DNA of 64,000 bases. Source: Burkholderia cepacia. Its GTDB lineage: Bacteria; Pseudomonadota; Gammaproteobacteria; Burkholderiales; Burkholderiaceae. The stretch is taken from contig NZ_LDWR01000041.1 of NCBI RefSeq assembly GCF_001039005.1, positions 310,001 to 374,000 of the forward strand. Reading direction: 5' to 3'. The translations under genes and the position numbers were made by a program. Positions 10,339 to 17,954 of this stretch are shown piece by piece. How positions within the stretch are numbered: the stretch's first letter is position 1; every line of letters starts with the position of its first letter. The notes under the pieces are model-generated. The model had not been told where the DNA came from. It ran no database searches and saw nothing but the letters and a program-made list of their open reading frames with translations.

Positions 10339-11481
10339 TCAATGGTCGAGCGGTAGCAGGATCTGAAATTCGGTACGTCCGGGCCGGCTTTCGACCTCGA
10401 TCATCCCGTCGTGCTGCTGCACGAACGTCTGTGCGAGCGTGAGGCCGAGGCCGCTGCCGTCTTCGCGCCCGGACACGAGCGGATAGAAGATCCGGTCGCG
10501 GATCTCTTCCGGAATGCCGGGCCCGTTGTCGATCACATGCAAGTCCAGTGCCAGCCTGTACAGGCGCTTCGCGATCGTGATCTTGCGCGCGATGCGCGTG
10601 CGCAGCTCGATCTTCGCGTCGCCCTGCGCGATCCGTTCGCGCAGCGCCTGCGCGGCGTTGCGCACGATGTTGAGCAGCGCCTGGATCAGCTGCTCCTTGT
10701 CGCCACGCAGATCCGGCACGCTCACGTCGTAGTCGCGCTCGATCGTGAGTCCGCGCGGGAATTCCGCGAGCATCACCGCGCGCACGCGTTCGCACACTTC
10801 ATGAATGTTCACGTCGCCGACGATATGCGGATGCCGATGCGGCTCCAGCAACCGGTCGACGAGCGTCTGCAGGCGATCGGACTCCTTGATGATCACCTGC
10901 GTGTATTCGCGCAACTCGCCGCGCTCGCGCTCGCCGAGTTCGAATTCGAGCAGCTGGGCTGCGCCGCGAATTCCGCCGAGCGGGTTCTTGATCTCATGCG
11001 CGAGGTTGCGGATCAGCTGCTTGTTGACCGCGGTCAGGTCGTGGATGCGCTCCTCGCGATCGGTACGCGACTGCCGCTCGTTCTCGAACAGCTCGACGAG
11101 CACGAAATCGGGCGCGGTCTCGAGGAAACCGACGATCGCATGCACGTGCAGCGGTTCGCGGCCGGGCCGGTCGAGCACGGTATCGAGGTGCGTCGCATGA
11201 AAGCGCTCCTCGCCGATCGCGGTGATCGTCGATGCAAGCTCGTTCGCGTTCGGAAAAATCTCGCCCCACGGCCGCTGCGCGAGTTGCCGGCGCGAGATGT
11301 CGAGCATCGCCTCCGCGGACGGGTTCGCGAACGCGATCCGCAGCGTCTTGCGGTCGAGCACGATCACGACCGTCGGCAGCGCTTCCAGCCCCGCAAGCAG
11401 GCCTGAGCGCGCGAGCCGCTCGTCGTCCGTCAGTCGCTCGGGCTGCCCCGTCTTCGCCTTGATCAGATTCTTCAGAACCAT
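10339..11481 (-). CDS. glnL: nitrogen regulation sensor kinase NtrB
   Basis: Cytosolic two-component kinase/phosphatase, 380 aa, normally controlled by PII. A PAS domain spans roughly 30-140. The H-box phosphorylated histidine is H162 in AHEIKNPLGG. The C-terminal ATPase has an N-box (RNAAQALRE), a G1 box (DNGPGIPE) and a G2 box (GSGLGL). There is no membrane segment, as expected for NtrB. It is downstream of glnA, separated by a terminator, and upstream of ntrC. Confidence 0.95.
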   Translation of the reverse strand: MVLKNLIKAKTGQPERLTDDERLARSGLLAGLEALPTVVIVLDRKTLRIAFANPSAEAMLDISRRQLAQRPWGEIFPNANELASTITAIGEERFHATHLDTVLDRPGREPLHVHAIVGFLETAPDFVLVELFENERQSRTDREERIHDLTAVNKQLIRNLAHEIKNPLGGIRGAAQLLEFELGERERGELREYTQVIIKESDRLQTLVDRLLEPHRHPHIVGDVNIHEVCERVRAVMLAEFPRGLTIERDYDVSVPDLRGDKEQLIQALLNIVRNAAQALRERIAQGDAKIELRTRIARKITIAKRLYRLALDLHVIDNGPGIPEEIRDRIFYPLVSGREDGSGLGLTLAQTFVQQHDGMIEVESRPGRTEFQILLPLDH

Positions 11482-11530
11482 CTGCGTGCTTGTCGCGCCT
11501 CACCGGGCCAGAAAATGAAAATCCTCGGAA

Positions 11531-11559
11531 CAAAAAAGGGACGGCTGGACGCCGTCCCC
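11531..11559 (-). terminator. terminator between glnA and ntrB
   Basis: On the minus strand the stem GGGACGGC / GCCGTCCC with a TGGAC-type loop is followed by TTTTTTG. It lies about 85 bp after the glnA stop and 50 bp before the ntrB start. It probably attenuates read-through so that glnA RNA exceeds ntrBC RNA. Confidence 0.85.
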
Positions 11560-11642
11560 TTTCAGACTCCGCCGTTCCCGCCGCAAGCCGCGCGACGGGA
11601 ACGAACCGGCAAAACGGCGCTGAATCGAAGCGCCATCGCCGA

Positions 11643-13058
11643 TTACAGCGAGTAGTACATCTCGAACTCGATCGGGTGCGTCGTCATGCGGAACTTCGCC
11701 AACTCCTGCTCCTTCAGCGCGAGGTACGCATCCAGCATGCCGTCCGTGAACACGCCACCGCGCGTCAGGAACTCGCGATCCTTGTCGAGTGCTTCGAGTG
11801 CCTGGTCGAGGCCCGCGCAAACGGTCGGGATCTTTGCATCTTCTTCCGGCGGCAGGTCGTACAGGTTCTTGTCCGCGGCTTCGCCCGGATGGATCTTGTT
11901 CTGGATCCCGTCGAGGCCGGCCATCATCAGCGCCGTGAAGCACAGGTACGGGTTCGCCATCGGATCCGGGAAGCGCGTTTCGATACGGCGACCCTTCGGG
12001 TTCGACACGTGCGGAATGCGGATCGATGCCGAACGGTTGCGCGCCGAGTAAGCGAGCTTGACCGGTGCTTCGAAGTGCGGGACCAGACGCTTGTACGAGT
12101 TCGTCGTCGGGTTCGTGATCGCGTTCAGCGCACGGGCGTGCTTGATGATGCCGCCGATGTAGAACAGCGCCAGTTCCGACAGGCCGGCATAACCGTTGCC
12201 CGCGAACAGGTTCTGGCCGTCCTTCCAGATCGACTGGTGAACGTGCATGCCCGAACCGTTGTCGCCGACGACCGGCTTCGGCATGAACGTCGCCGTCTTG
12301 CCGTACGAGTGCGCGACGTTATGGATGATGTACTTCGACCATTGCGTCCAGTCCGCACGCTCGACCAGCGTCGAGAACTTCGTGCCGATTTCGTTCTGGC
12401 CCTGACCCGCCACTTCGTGGTGGTGCACTTCGACCGGGATGCCGAGCTGTTCGAGCAGCAGGCACATTTCCGAACGCATGTCCTGGAACGTGTCGACCGG
12501 TGCGACCGGGAAGTAGCCGCCCTTCGTGCCCGGACGGTGGCCCGTGTTGCCGCCTTCGAACTCCTTGCCGGCCGACCACGGTGCTTCTTCCGAGTTGATC
12601 TTCACGAAGCAGCCCGACATGTCCGTGTTCCACTGGACCGAGTCGAAAATGAAGAATTCCGGTTCCGGGCCGAAGTAGGCCGTGTCGCCGATGCCCGTGC
12701 TCTTCAGGTACGCTTCGCCGCGCTTCGCGAGCGAACGCGGATCGCGCTCGTAGCCCTTGCCGTCTGCCGGCTCGACCACGTCGCAGGTCAGCACGAGGGT
12801 CGACTCTTCATAGAACGGGTCGATGAAGGCAGCGCTCGGGTCCGGCATGAGCAGCATGTCCGACGCCTCGATACCCTTCCAGCCCGCGATCGACGAACCG
12901 TCGAATGCATGACCGCTTTCGAACTTGTCTTCGTCAAACGCCGAAACCGGCACCGACACGTGCTGTTCCTTGCCGCGCGTATCCGTGAAGCGGAAATCGA
13001 CAAACTTGCAGTCCTCGTCCTTCACGAGTTGCATGACGTCGGCGACGGTTTTACTCAT
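11643..13058 (-). CDS. glnA: glutamine synthetase, type I
   Basis: ATP-dependent ligation of ammonia to glutamate, the main nitrogen assimilation step; a cytosolic dodecamer. Its 471 residues match GSI-beta. The adenylylation tyrosine is seen as Y400 in KNLYDLPPE, so activity should be under GlnE control. Active-site signatures include the DGSSIAGW N-terminal motif and the MHVHQS ATP/metal segment. The ATG is at 13058 with AGGAGA before it. A sigma-54 promoter and NtrC palindromes lie upstream, and ntrBC follow. Confidence 0.97.
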   Translation of the reverse strand: MSKTVADVMQLVKDEDCKFVDFRFTDTRGKEQHVSVPVSAFDEDKFESGHAFDGSSIAGWKGIEASDMLLMPDPSAAFIDPFYEESTLVLTCDVVEPADGKGYERDPRSLAKRGEAYLKSTGIGDTAYFGPEPEFFIFDSVQWNTDMSGCFVKINSEEAPWSAGKEFEGGNTGHRPGTKGGYFPVAPVDTFQDMRSEMCLLLEQLGIPVEVHHHEVAGQGQNEIGTKFSTLVERADWTQWSKYIIHNVAHSYGKTATFMPKPVVGDNGSGMHVHQSIWKDGQNLFAGNGYAGLSELALFYIGGIIKHARALNAITNPTTNSYKRLVPHFEAPVKLAYSARNRSASIRIPHVSNPKGRRIETRFPDPMANPYLCFTALMMAGLDGIQNKIHPGEAADKNLYDLPPEEDAKIPTVCAGLDQALEALDKDREFLTRGGVFTDGMLDAYLALKEQELAKFRMTTHPIEFEMYYSL

Positions 13059-13170
13059 AACCTCTTCTCCTGATTGAACAATTCCGGCGGACTGGGAACC
13101 GCCTCGTTTATCGAGCTGATCGGGATCAAGCTTTTGCGCAGCGCGCCCCGATTTGACCGAATTCTATAAA

Positions 13171-13185
13171 GCAGCTTCCGTGCCA
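13171..13185 (-). promoter_or_regulatory. sigma-54 promoter of glnA (-24/-12)
   Basis: On the minus strand TGGCACGGAAGCTGC has the invariant GG-N10-GC and matches TGGCACG-N4-YTGC closely. The GC is about 113 bp upstream of the glnA ATG, so a leader of about 100 nt is expected. Two NtrC-type palindromes lie further upstream. Confidence 0.85.
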
Positions 13186-13284
13186 CCCATGCGCAAGATT
13201 GGCGCGAACCGCGCCGGCGCTCGCCGCGACGGGGCTGTGCTGCGCGATTCCGGGGCCCGGGGCCGCATCGGCCGCCAACCGAAG

Positions 13285-13299
13285 GCACCTGAATGGTGC
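13285..13299. promoter_or_regulatory. NtrC-binding palindrome, proximal
   Basis: GCACC-TGAAT-GGTGC is a perfect match to the GCACC-N5-GGTGC NtrC consensus. Its centre is about 130 bp upstream of the predicted glnA transcription start, a typical enhancer distance. Confidence 0.8.
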
Positions 13300-13353
13300 A
13301 ATCGCCGAAACGCGCCGAACTCGTTGAATCATTCTGGTGCATGCGCGTCATTC

Positions 13354-13370
13354 TGCACCCTTTTGGTGAA
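13354..13370. promoter_or_regulatory. NtrC-binding palindrome, distal
   Basis: TGCACC-CTTTT-GGTGAA matches the NtrC consensus with one mismatch in the outer bases. It lies 70 bp further upstream than the proximal site, close to seven helical turns, which would favour cooperative binding. A half site GGTGCA lies between them at about 13336. Confidence 0.65.
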
Positions 13371-13463
13371 CGCGTGTGCGGTGCGCGCACCGTGCCGCAT
13401 ACGGACATCCGGGAAGCGACGCCGCGCTAGAATGTTCGTTTGACCGACAGGAGACTCCCCGCC

Positions 13464-13928
13464 ATGAGTACGCTCGACCAGCTTTACGCGAAGGCCGACG
13501 AACGCCGCGCACAAGGCGCGCTCAACTACGCCGGCGCACTGCTGCCGGTCGAAGCATTCGAACTGCTGCAGCTCGACCCGTCGGCGCGCCTCGTCGACGT
13601 GCGCACCCGCGCCGAACTCGACTGGATCGGACGTCCGCTCGTCGGCGACGGCCAGTACCTGCACCTCGAATGGACGCGCTACCCGGGTGGCGTGCCGAAC
13701 GCCGAATTCGTCAACGAACTGAAGGCCGCCCTCCCGCCCGATACGCCCGTGCTGTTCCTGTGCCGCAGCGCCGCGCGCTCGAAGCTCGCCGCGGTCGCGT
13801 CGTCGCAGGCCGGCTTCACCAAGGCATTCGACCTGCTCGAAGGCTTCGAGGGCGCGAAGGATGCCGAAGGCCATCGCAAGACGGTCGACGGCTGGTGCTT
13901 CCGCAAGCTGCCCTGGATCGGCGCCTGA
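13464..13928 (+). CDS. rhodanese-like domain protein
   Basis: Single-domain rhodanese of 154 aa. The active-site loop is LFLCRSAARS with Cys at 100, so a persulfide-carrying sulfurtransferase is likely. No signal peptide is present. The start at 13464 has AGGAGA upstream. It diverges from glnA across the NtrC/sigma-54 control region, but nothing shows it shares that control. Physiological acceptor unknown. Confidence 0.85.
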   Translation: MSTLDQLYAKADERRAQGALNYAGALLPVEAFELLQLDPSARLVDVRTRAELDWIGRPLVGDGQYLHLEWTRYPGGVPNAEFVNELKAALPPDTPVLFLCRSAARSKLAAVASSQAGFTKAFDLLEGFEGAKDAEGHRKTVDGWCFRKLPWIGA

Positions 13929-13991
13929 CGGCACGCCCCTCCCGGCGGTTGCAACTGCACCATCGTCGAGCCGGGCGATGACATGCCGATG

Positions 13992-14021
13992 ACGGGCCGC
14001 ATTGCGCGGCCCGTGGCTTTT
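13992..14021 (+). terminator. terminator after the rhodanese gene
   Basis: The stem ACGGGCCGC / GCGGCCCGT with an ATTGC loop is followed by GGCTTTTG. It lies between the convergent rhodanese and cinA stops and is weaker than the other terminators here because the T tract is short. Confidence 0.6.
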
Positions 14022-14043
14022 GTGCGTTTGATTGACGCGCCGC

Positions 14044-14859
14044 TCAGGCGCGCGGCAGATCGGGCTCGACGACGTCGCCGCCGAGCAAGTGCACGCCTTC
14101 GCGCAGCTTCACGAACGCGGCCGCGACCGCTTCCGGCTCGCCCTTCACGCCGAGGTCGATGTGACGGCGCGCGTAGATCCCGCCGCGCTCCGCGTCGCCC
14201 ACGCTCGGCAGGCTGAACACGCGCACGCCCGGGAAATCGCGCTCGATGCGCTCCATCAGCGGCGTGAGCGTCGATTCCGGCAGCTCGAACACGTACAGCG
14301 AGCGCTCCGCGTGCGGCGTCGCATGATGCAGGTGCGCGTACTTCGTATCGAGCACCCATTCGATCATCGGCCACGCCATCACCGGAAAGCCCGGCACGAA
14401 GTGGAGATCGCCGACCGAGAAGCCGGGAATCCGGTTATAGCCGTTCGGGATGATCGTCGCGCCCACCGGGAACACGCCCATGTTGAAGCGGTGCTGGTTC
14501 TCCGGCGAGTCGAAGTCGACCGGCGTGGCCGGATCGGCGTGCGTTTCGCGGATCCGCTCCGAGATCAGCACCTTCGCTTCCGGATGCAGTTCGAGCGGCA
14601 CGCCGAGCGCGGCGGCCGCGCACTGGCGCGTGTGGTCATCCGGCGTCGCGCCGATGCCGCCCGTCGAGAACACGATGTCGCCCGACGCGATCGCTCGCGC
14701 GAGCGTCGCCGTGATGCGCGCCGGATCGTCGCCGACGTATTCGGCCCAGTCGAGCGCGAGACCGCGCGCGTCGAGCAGCTCGATGACCTTCGCCAGATGC
14801 TTGTCCTGCCGGCGGCCCGAAAGGATTTCGTCGCCGATGATGATGATGCCGATGCTCAT
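14044..14859 (-). CDS. competence/damage-inducible protein A family (MocF/MoaB-type domain)
   Basis: A 271-aa protein with a molybdopterin-binding (MoaB/Mog-like) fold. GDEILSGRRQDKH is near the N-terminus and FSTGGIGATPDD is the characteristic loop. It lacks the C-terminal nicotinamide-nucleotide amidase domain of full CinA, so it is the short form. Members of the related COG1058 group can hydrolyse ADP-ribose or other nucleotide pyrophosphates, but the role here is not settled. Its ATG overlaps the upstream EI24 gene stop (ATGA), so translation is coupled. The frame is open far upstream, but that part is the shadow of EI24. Confidence 0.8.
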   Translation of the reverse strand: MSIGIIIIGDEILSGRRQDKHLAKVIELLDARGLALDWAEYVGDDPARITATLARAIASGDIVFSTGGIGATPDDHTRQCAAAALGVPLELHPEAKVLISERIRETHADPATPVDFDSPENQHRFNMGVFPVGATIIPNGYNRIPGFSVGDLHFVPGFPVMAWPMIEWVLDTKYAHLHHATPHAERSLYVFELPESTLTPLMERIERDFPGVRVFSLPSVGDAERGGIYARRHIDLGVKGEPEAVAAAFVKLREGVHLLGGDVVEPDLPRA

Positions 14860-15683
14860 GCCTGCCCCATGTCGATTGCGGTGGCGCGCGCGCTCGCGCG
14901 CAAGTCCTCCAGCGCGCGCAGGCAATAGTGCCCGAACCACAGCGCCGAGAAGACGAGGATGAAAGCGTAAACCCAGATCATGGCCGCCGCGACGAACGGA
15001 AACAGCACCATCATCCAGACCGACGACACCCACACGAAGGTCGGCACGGTGCCGAGCAGCCCGGTCGCGACGCCGATGCCGATCAGCTGCCAGCGGTGCT
15101 GCTTCACGAGTGTACGGCGCTCGTCGCGGCTCGCGTGCAGCGCGAGCGCGTCGTAGGTCATCACGCGATACGTGAGCCAGCCCCAGATCACGGGCGGCAG
15201 CAGCGCGAAGAACGGCGGGATCAGCCACAGCGGAATCGTGACGACGAGCACGACGATGCCGGCCAGTGCCGCCCACAGCGAATTGAACACGCTGCCGAAG
15301 AAGGTGCCGCCCCGCTTCGACTCGAGCGCCGCGAACTGCCGGTTCGACAGGTGCTTGATCACGACCGGCATCGAAATCGTCGCGATCAGCAGCAGCACGG
15401 TCAGCACGATCAGCGGAATCGCGAGCGACACGACGACGAACGGCGCGACGACCGCATGCAGTTGCGACATGCCGATCGCGTCGAATGCGCGATACAGCGC
15501 GGCCGTCAGCACGAAGCCGTCGAGCGCGCCGCGCGCGGCGTCGATCAGCGTCTGCCACGAGAACCACAGCAAGACGCCCCACAGGACGGCCGAGACGAGG
15601 AACGGCATCAGGGTGAGCCAGAGCATGCGCGGATGCAATGCGCTCGCCAATGCGCGGACGAAGGAACGCAGCAGGTCGTTCAT
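14856..15683 (-). CDS. EI24 domain-containing integral membrane protein (CysZ-like)
   Basis: A 275-aa inner-membrane protein. Hydrophobic segments lie at roughly 20-45, 68-100, 135-180 and 205-245. The fold family (EI24/CysZ) includes the sulfate permease CysZ, but distant members have no known function, so sulfate transport is only a possibility. The start MNDLLRSF at 15683 is preferred over the upstream in-frame ATG. It overlaps the downstream cinA-type gene by four bases, forming a two-gene unit. Confidence 0.75.
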   Translation of the reverse strand: MNDLLRSFVRALASALHPRMLWLTLMPFLVSAVLWGVLLWFSWQTLIDAARGALDGFVLTAALYRAFDAIGMSQLHAVVAPFVVVSLAIPLIVLTVLLLIATISMPVVIKHLSNRQFAALESKRGGTFFGSVFNSLWAALAGIVVLVVTIPLWLIPPFFALLPPVIWGWLTYRVMTYDALALHASRDERRTLVKQHRWQLIGIGVATGLLGTVPTFVWVSSVWMMVLFPFVAAAMIWVYAFILVFSALWFGHYCLRALEDLRASARATAIDMGQA

Positions 15684-15724
15684 GCGGGCCTGTATCGACG
15701 GAGAAAAACGGGGAAAGGATAAAC

Positions 15725-15766
15725 CACGCGGCCCGCATGCGCCAAAGCGCATGCGGGCCGCGTGGG
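15725..15766 (-). terminator. perfect 19-bp hairpin, probable terminator
   Basis: CCACGCGGCCCGCATGCGC pairs perfectly with its complement across a 4-nt CAAA loop. On the minus strand the stem is followed by TTTATCCTTT. It lies between the sterol desaturase stop and the EI24 start, so it probably ends the desaturase transcript. The T tract is interrupted, and the unusually long perfect stem could also be a repeat element. Confidence 0.55.
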
Positions 15767-15794
15767 AGAGGCGTTCAACGGCGGCGTAACCGGA

Positions 15795-16769
15795 TCAGGC
15801 CGACGCCGCGCCGCGCTTCGCGGGGAACAGGCGCCGGAAGATCCGCACGAACGCGAGGCCGTGCTGCGCCCAGAAGCCTTCGCCGTAGGACACGCCCTCG
15901 ACCTGGTCGCGGATGCCGGTCGGCTCGACCGTGCGGTTCCACGACGCGGTGCCGAACATCATGTCCCACCACGGGAACAGCACGCCGAAGTTGCAGCCGT
16001 ACTTGGTGCCTTCGTGGCCGTAGCCGACCGCGTGGTGGCGCCGGTGGAAGATCGGGCTCACGAGCAGGCGCTCGCCGAGCCAGCCGAACGACAGCCGCGC
16101 ATTCGTATGCTGGATGCTCTGCATGAAGTTCGTGAACGCGGTCAGCACGACGAACTGCGACGGCGTCACGCCGATCACGAGCGCGATCGACGCGAAAAAG
16201 CACGACTGGATCACGTCGTCGAGCAAGTGGTTGCGGTCATCGCACCACAGCGACATCTGCCGCTGGCTGTGATGGACGGCGTGCAGCTCCCACCAGATGC
16301 CGAACTTGTGCTGCCAGCGGTGATACCAGTAGCCGGCGAAGTCGAGCACGACGAGGTAGATCGCGAACGCGACGATCGGCTGCGAGGTCACGCCCGGCCA
16401 CAGGTAGTCGAGGTTGAAGTTCGAGACGCCGTGCAGCCGCAGCCATGCCTGGAAGTTATCGAACACCGGCTGCAGCGCGAAGAAGAAGAACAGCGTGTAG
16501 ATGCCGAGCTTCGAGATCGCCGTGTAGATCACGTCGACCCGCACGGCACGGCGGTTCTTCCAGCGTTCGACCGGCAGCAGCGCCTCGAGCGGGCGCAGCA
16601 GCGCGAACATCAGCACCATCTGCAGCGCGCCGACGATCACCCAGTACAGCGCGTCGTAGGTGTCCTCGTCATAGTCCATCAGGTTGAACTTGAAGAGGAG
16701 CGGCTGCACGACGTCGACGTACAGCCAGGTCTGGATGTCCGACACGAACGCATCGATCAGGTGCAGCAT
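15795..16769 (-). CDS. sterol desaturase / fatty acid hydroxylase family protein
   Basis: Membrane-bound di-iron oxygenase, 324 aa, with about five hydrophobic segments. The histidine clusters are all present: HRWQH (150-154), HAVHH (163-167), H221, and HRRHH (242-246). They predict an oxygen-dependent C-H hydroxylase or desaturase acting on a lipid; the substrate is unknown. It is downstream of the propeller gene by 16 bp, so the two are one operon, followed by a long hairpin. Confidence 0.85.
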   Translation of the reverse strand: MLHLIDAFVSDIQTWLYVDVVQPLLFKFNLMDYDEDTYDALYWVIVGALQMVLMFALLRPLEALLPVERWKNRRAVRVDVIYTAISKLGIYTLFFFFALQPVFDNFQAWLRLHGVSNFNLDYLWPGVTSQPIVAFAIYLVVLDFAGYWYHRWQHKFGIWWELHAVHHSQRQMSLWCDDRNHLLDDVIQSCFFASIALVIGVTPSQFVVLTAFTNFMQSIQHTNARLSFGWLGERLLVSPIFHRRHHAVGYGHEGTKYGCNFGVLFPWWDMMFGTASWNRTVEPTGIRDQVEGVSYGEGFWAQHGLAFVRIFRRLFPAKRGAASA

Positions 16770-16785
16770 CGTTCGCCTCCGTCCG

Positions 16786-17775
16786 TCACGCGCCGTTCGC
16801 CGCCTTCCACGGCGCGCGGTCGTAGAAGTAGATGCCGTGCGGCGAGCGGCCGACGGAGATCGTCTGCACCAGCTTGCGCGACGGCAGATCGATGATCCCG
16901 ACCTTCTTCGCGAAGCGGAACGTCACCCACAGCGTCTTCTTGTCGGCGGACAGCTCCATGTCGTCCGGGCCCGGCAGCAGGCCGGTGATGTCGCCGACGT
17001 TGGTGAGCGTGTTTTCGTCGATGATGCTGATCGTGTTCGCGACCCGGTTCGTGATCGCGACGTGCGTGCCGTCGGCGAGCGAACGGAAGTTGTGCGCGCC
17101 CTTGCCGGTCTGGATCGTCTTCACAACCTTCTGGTTGCGCCAGTCGACGACCGCCACGTAATCGGCGCCCGTCATCCCGACGAGCAGGTACTTGTCGTCC
17201 GGCGTCAGCCACAGGCCCGCCGGCACCTTGCCGACCGGCATCTTCCACTTGACCGTCTGGGTAGCGAGGTCGACCGCCGCGATCTCGCCGGACACCTGCA
17301 GCGACACGAGCACCGTCTTGCTGTCTTTCGTAAACGCGAGGTGGCTCGGCATCACCGCGAGCGGCACGCGCTTCGCGATCTTCACGTCACGGCCGTCGTA
17401 GCTGTAGATGTCGAGGCGATCGAGGCGCAGCCCGGTCGACACGAACCACTTGTGATCGGGCGAGAAGCCAAGCTGGTATGGATCCTCGATGCCTTCGACC
17501 GTGCGTTGCAGCTTGCCCGTCTTCGGATCGACGAACATCAGGCTGTTCGAGACCGAATTCGCGACGATCAGCGAACCGTTGTCGGGCGTGGCCATCAGGT
17601 GGTGCGGTTCCTTGCCGGTCGGCATCGTGCCGACGACCTGGCGGGTCTGCTGGTCGATCAGGGAAAGCGTCGCTTCGGCCGAATTGAGGACGATCACGTT
17701 ATTCGCGTGTGCGGCGGGCGCCAGCACGGCGGCGGCCAGCACGAGCGTGCGGCCGAGGGAAAGGAAAGTGCGCAT
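16786..17775 (-). CDS. exported YncE-like beta-propeller protein (YVTN repeats)
   Basis: A 329-aa protein with a clear Sec signal peptide (MRTFLSLGR, hydrophobic LVLAAAVLAPA, probable cleavage after AHA at 24). The mature part carries about seven repeats of the NSxSxxLxxVDxxTGK / PDxKxLxV type, the YVTN/lactonase-like propeller. It is likely periplasmic. Related proteins bind DNA (YncE) or act in cofactor-dependent oxidation, but no catalytic residues are evident. It is first in an operon with the sterol desaturase-family gene, suggesting a joint envelope-lipid role, which is inference. Confidence 0.82.
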   Translation of the reverse strand: MRTFLSLGRTLVLAAAVLAPAAHANNVIVLNSAEATLSLIDQQTRQVVGTMPTGKEPHHLMATPDNGSLIVANSVSNSLMFVDPKTGKLQRTVEGIEDPYQLGFSPDHKWFVSTGLRLDRLDIYSYDGRDVKIAKRVPLAVMPSHLAFTKDSKTVLVSLQVSGEIAAVDLATQTVKWKMPVGKVPAGLWLTPDDKYLLVGMTGADYVAVVDWRNQKVVKTIQTGKGAHNFRSLADGTHVAITNRVANTISIIDENTLTNVGDITGLLPGPDDMELSADKKTLWVTFRFAKKVGIIDLPSRKLVQTISVGRSPHGIYFYDRAPWKAANGA

Positions 17776-17814
17776 GAAGACTCACGTCGAGGAACAACCG
17801 TCATTGTAAAACGT

Positions 17815-17835
17815 TCAACCGGCCCCGCCGGTTGA
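17815..17835 (-). terminator. possible terminator after hrpA
   Basis: TCAACCGG / CCGGTTGA with a 5-nt loop is followed on the minus strand by ACGTTTTAC. It lies 120 bp after the hrpA stop and 40 bp before the propeller gene start. The weak T tract makes this tentative. Confidence 0.35.
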
Positions 17836-17954
17836 CGGAAACCGGCATTGCGCCACTTCGACGCACGCGGCGGCGGCCGGATCGGCCGGTGCGGCAAGCG
17901 CCGCGCGGCCGACCGTCGCCGGCCGCCGGTGCGGGCCGGGAAACCGCTGTTGCG

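Noticed and set aside
13055..13408. 117-codon minus-strand frame upstream of glnA
   Set aside because: It covers the sigma-54 promoter and an NtrC site and has no family features; regulatory DNA is the better reading.
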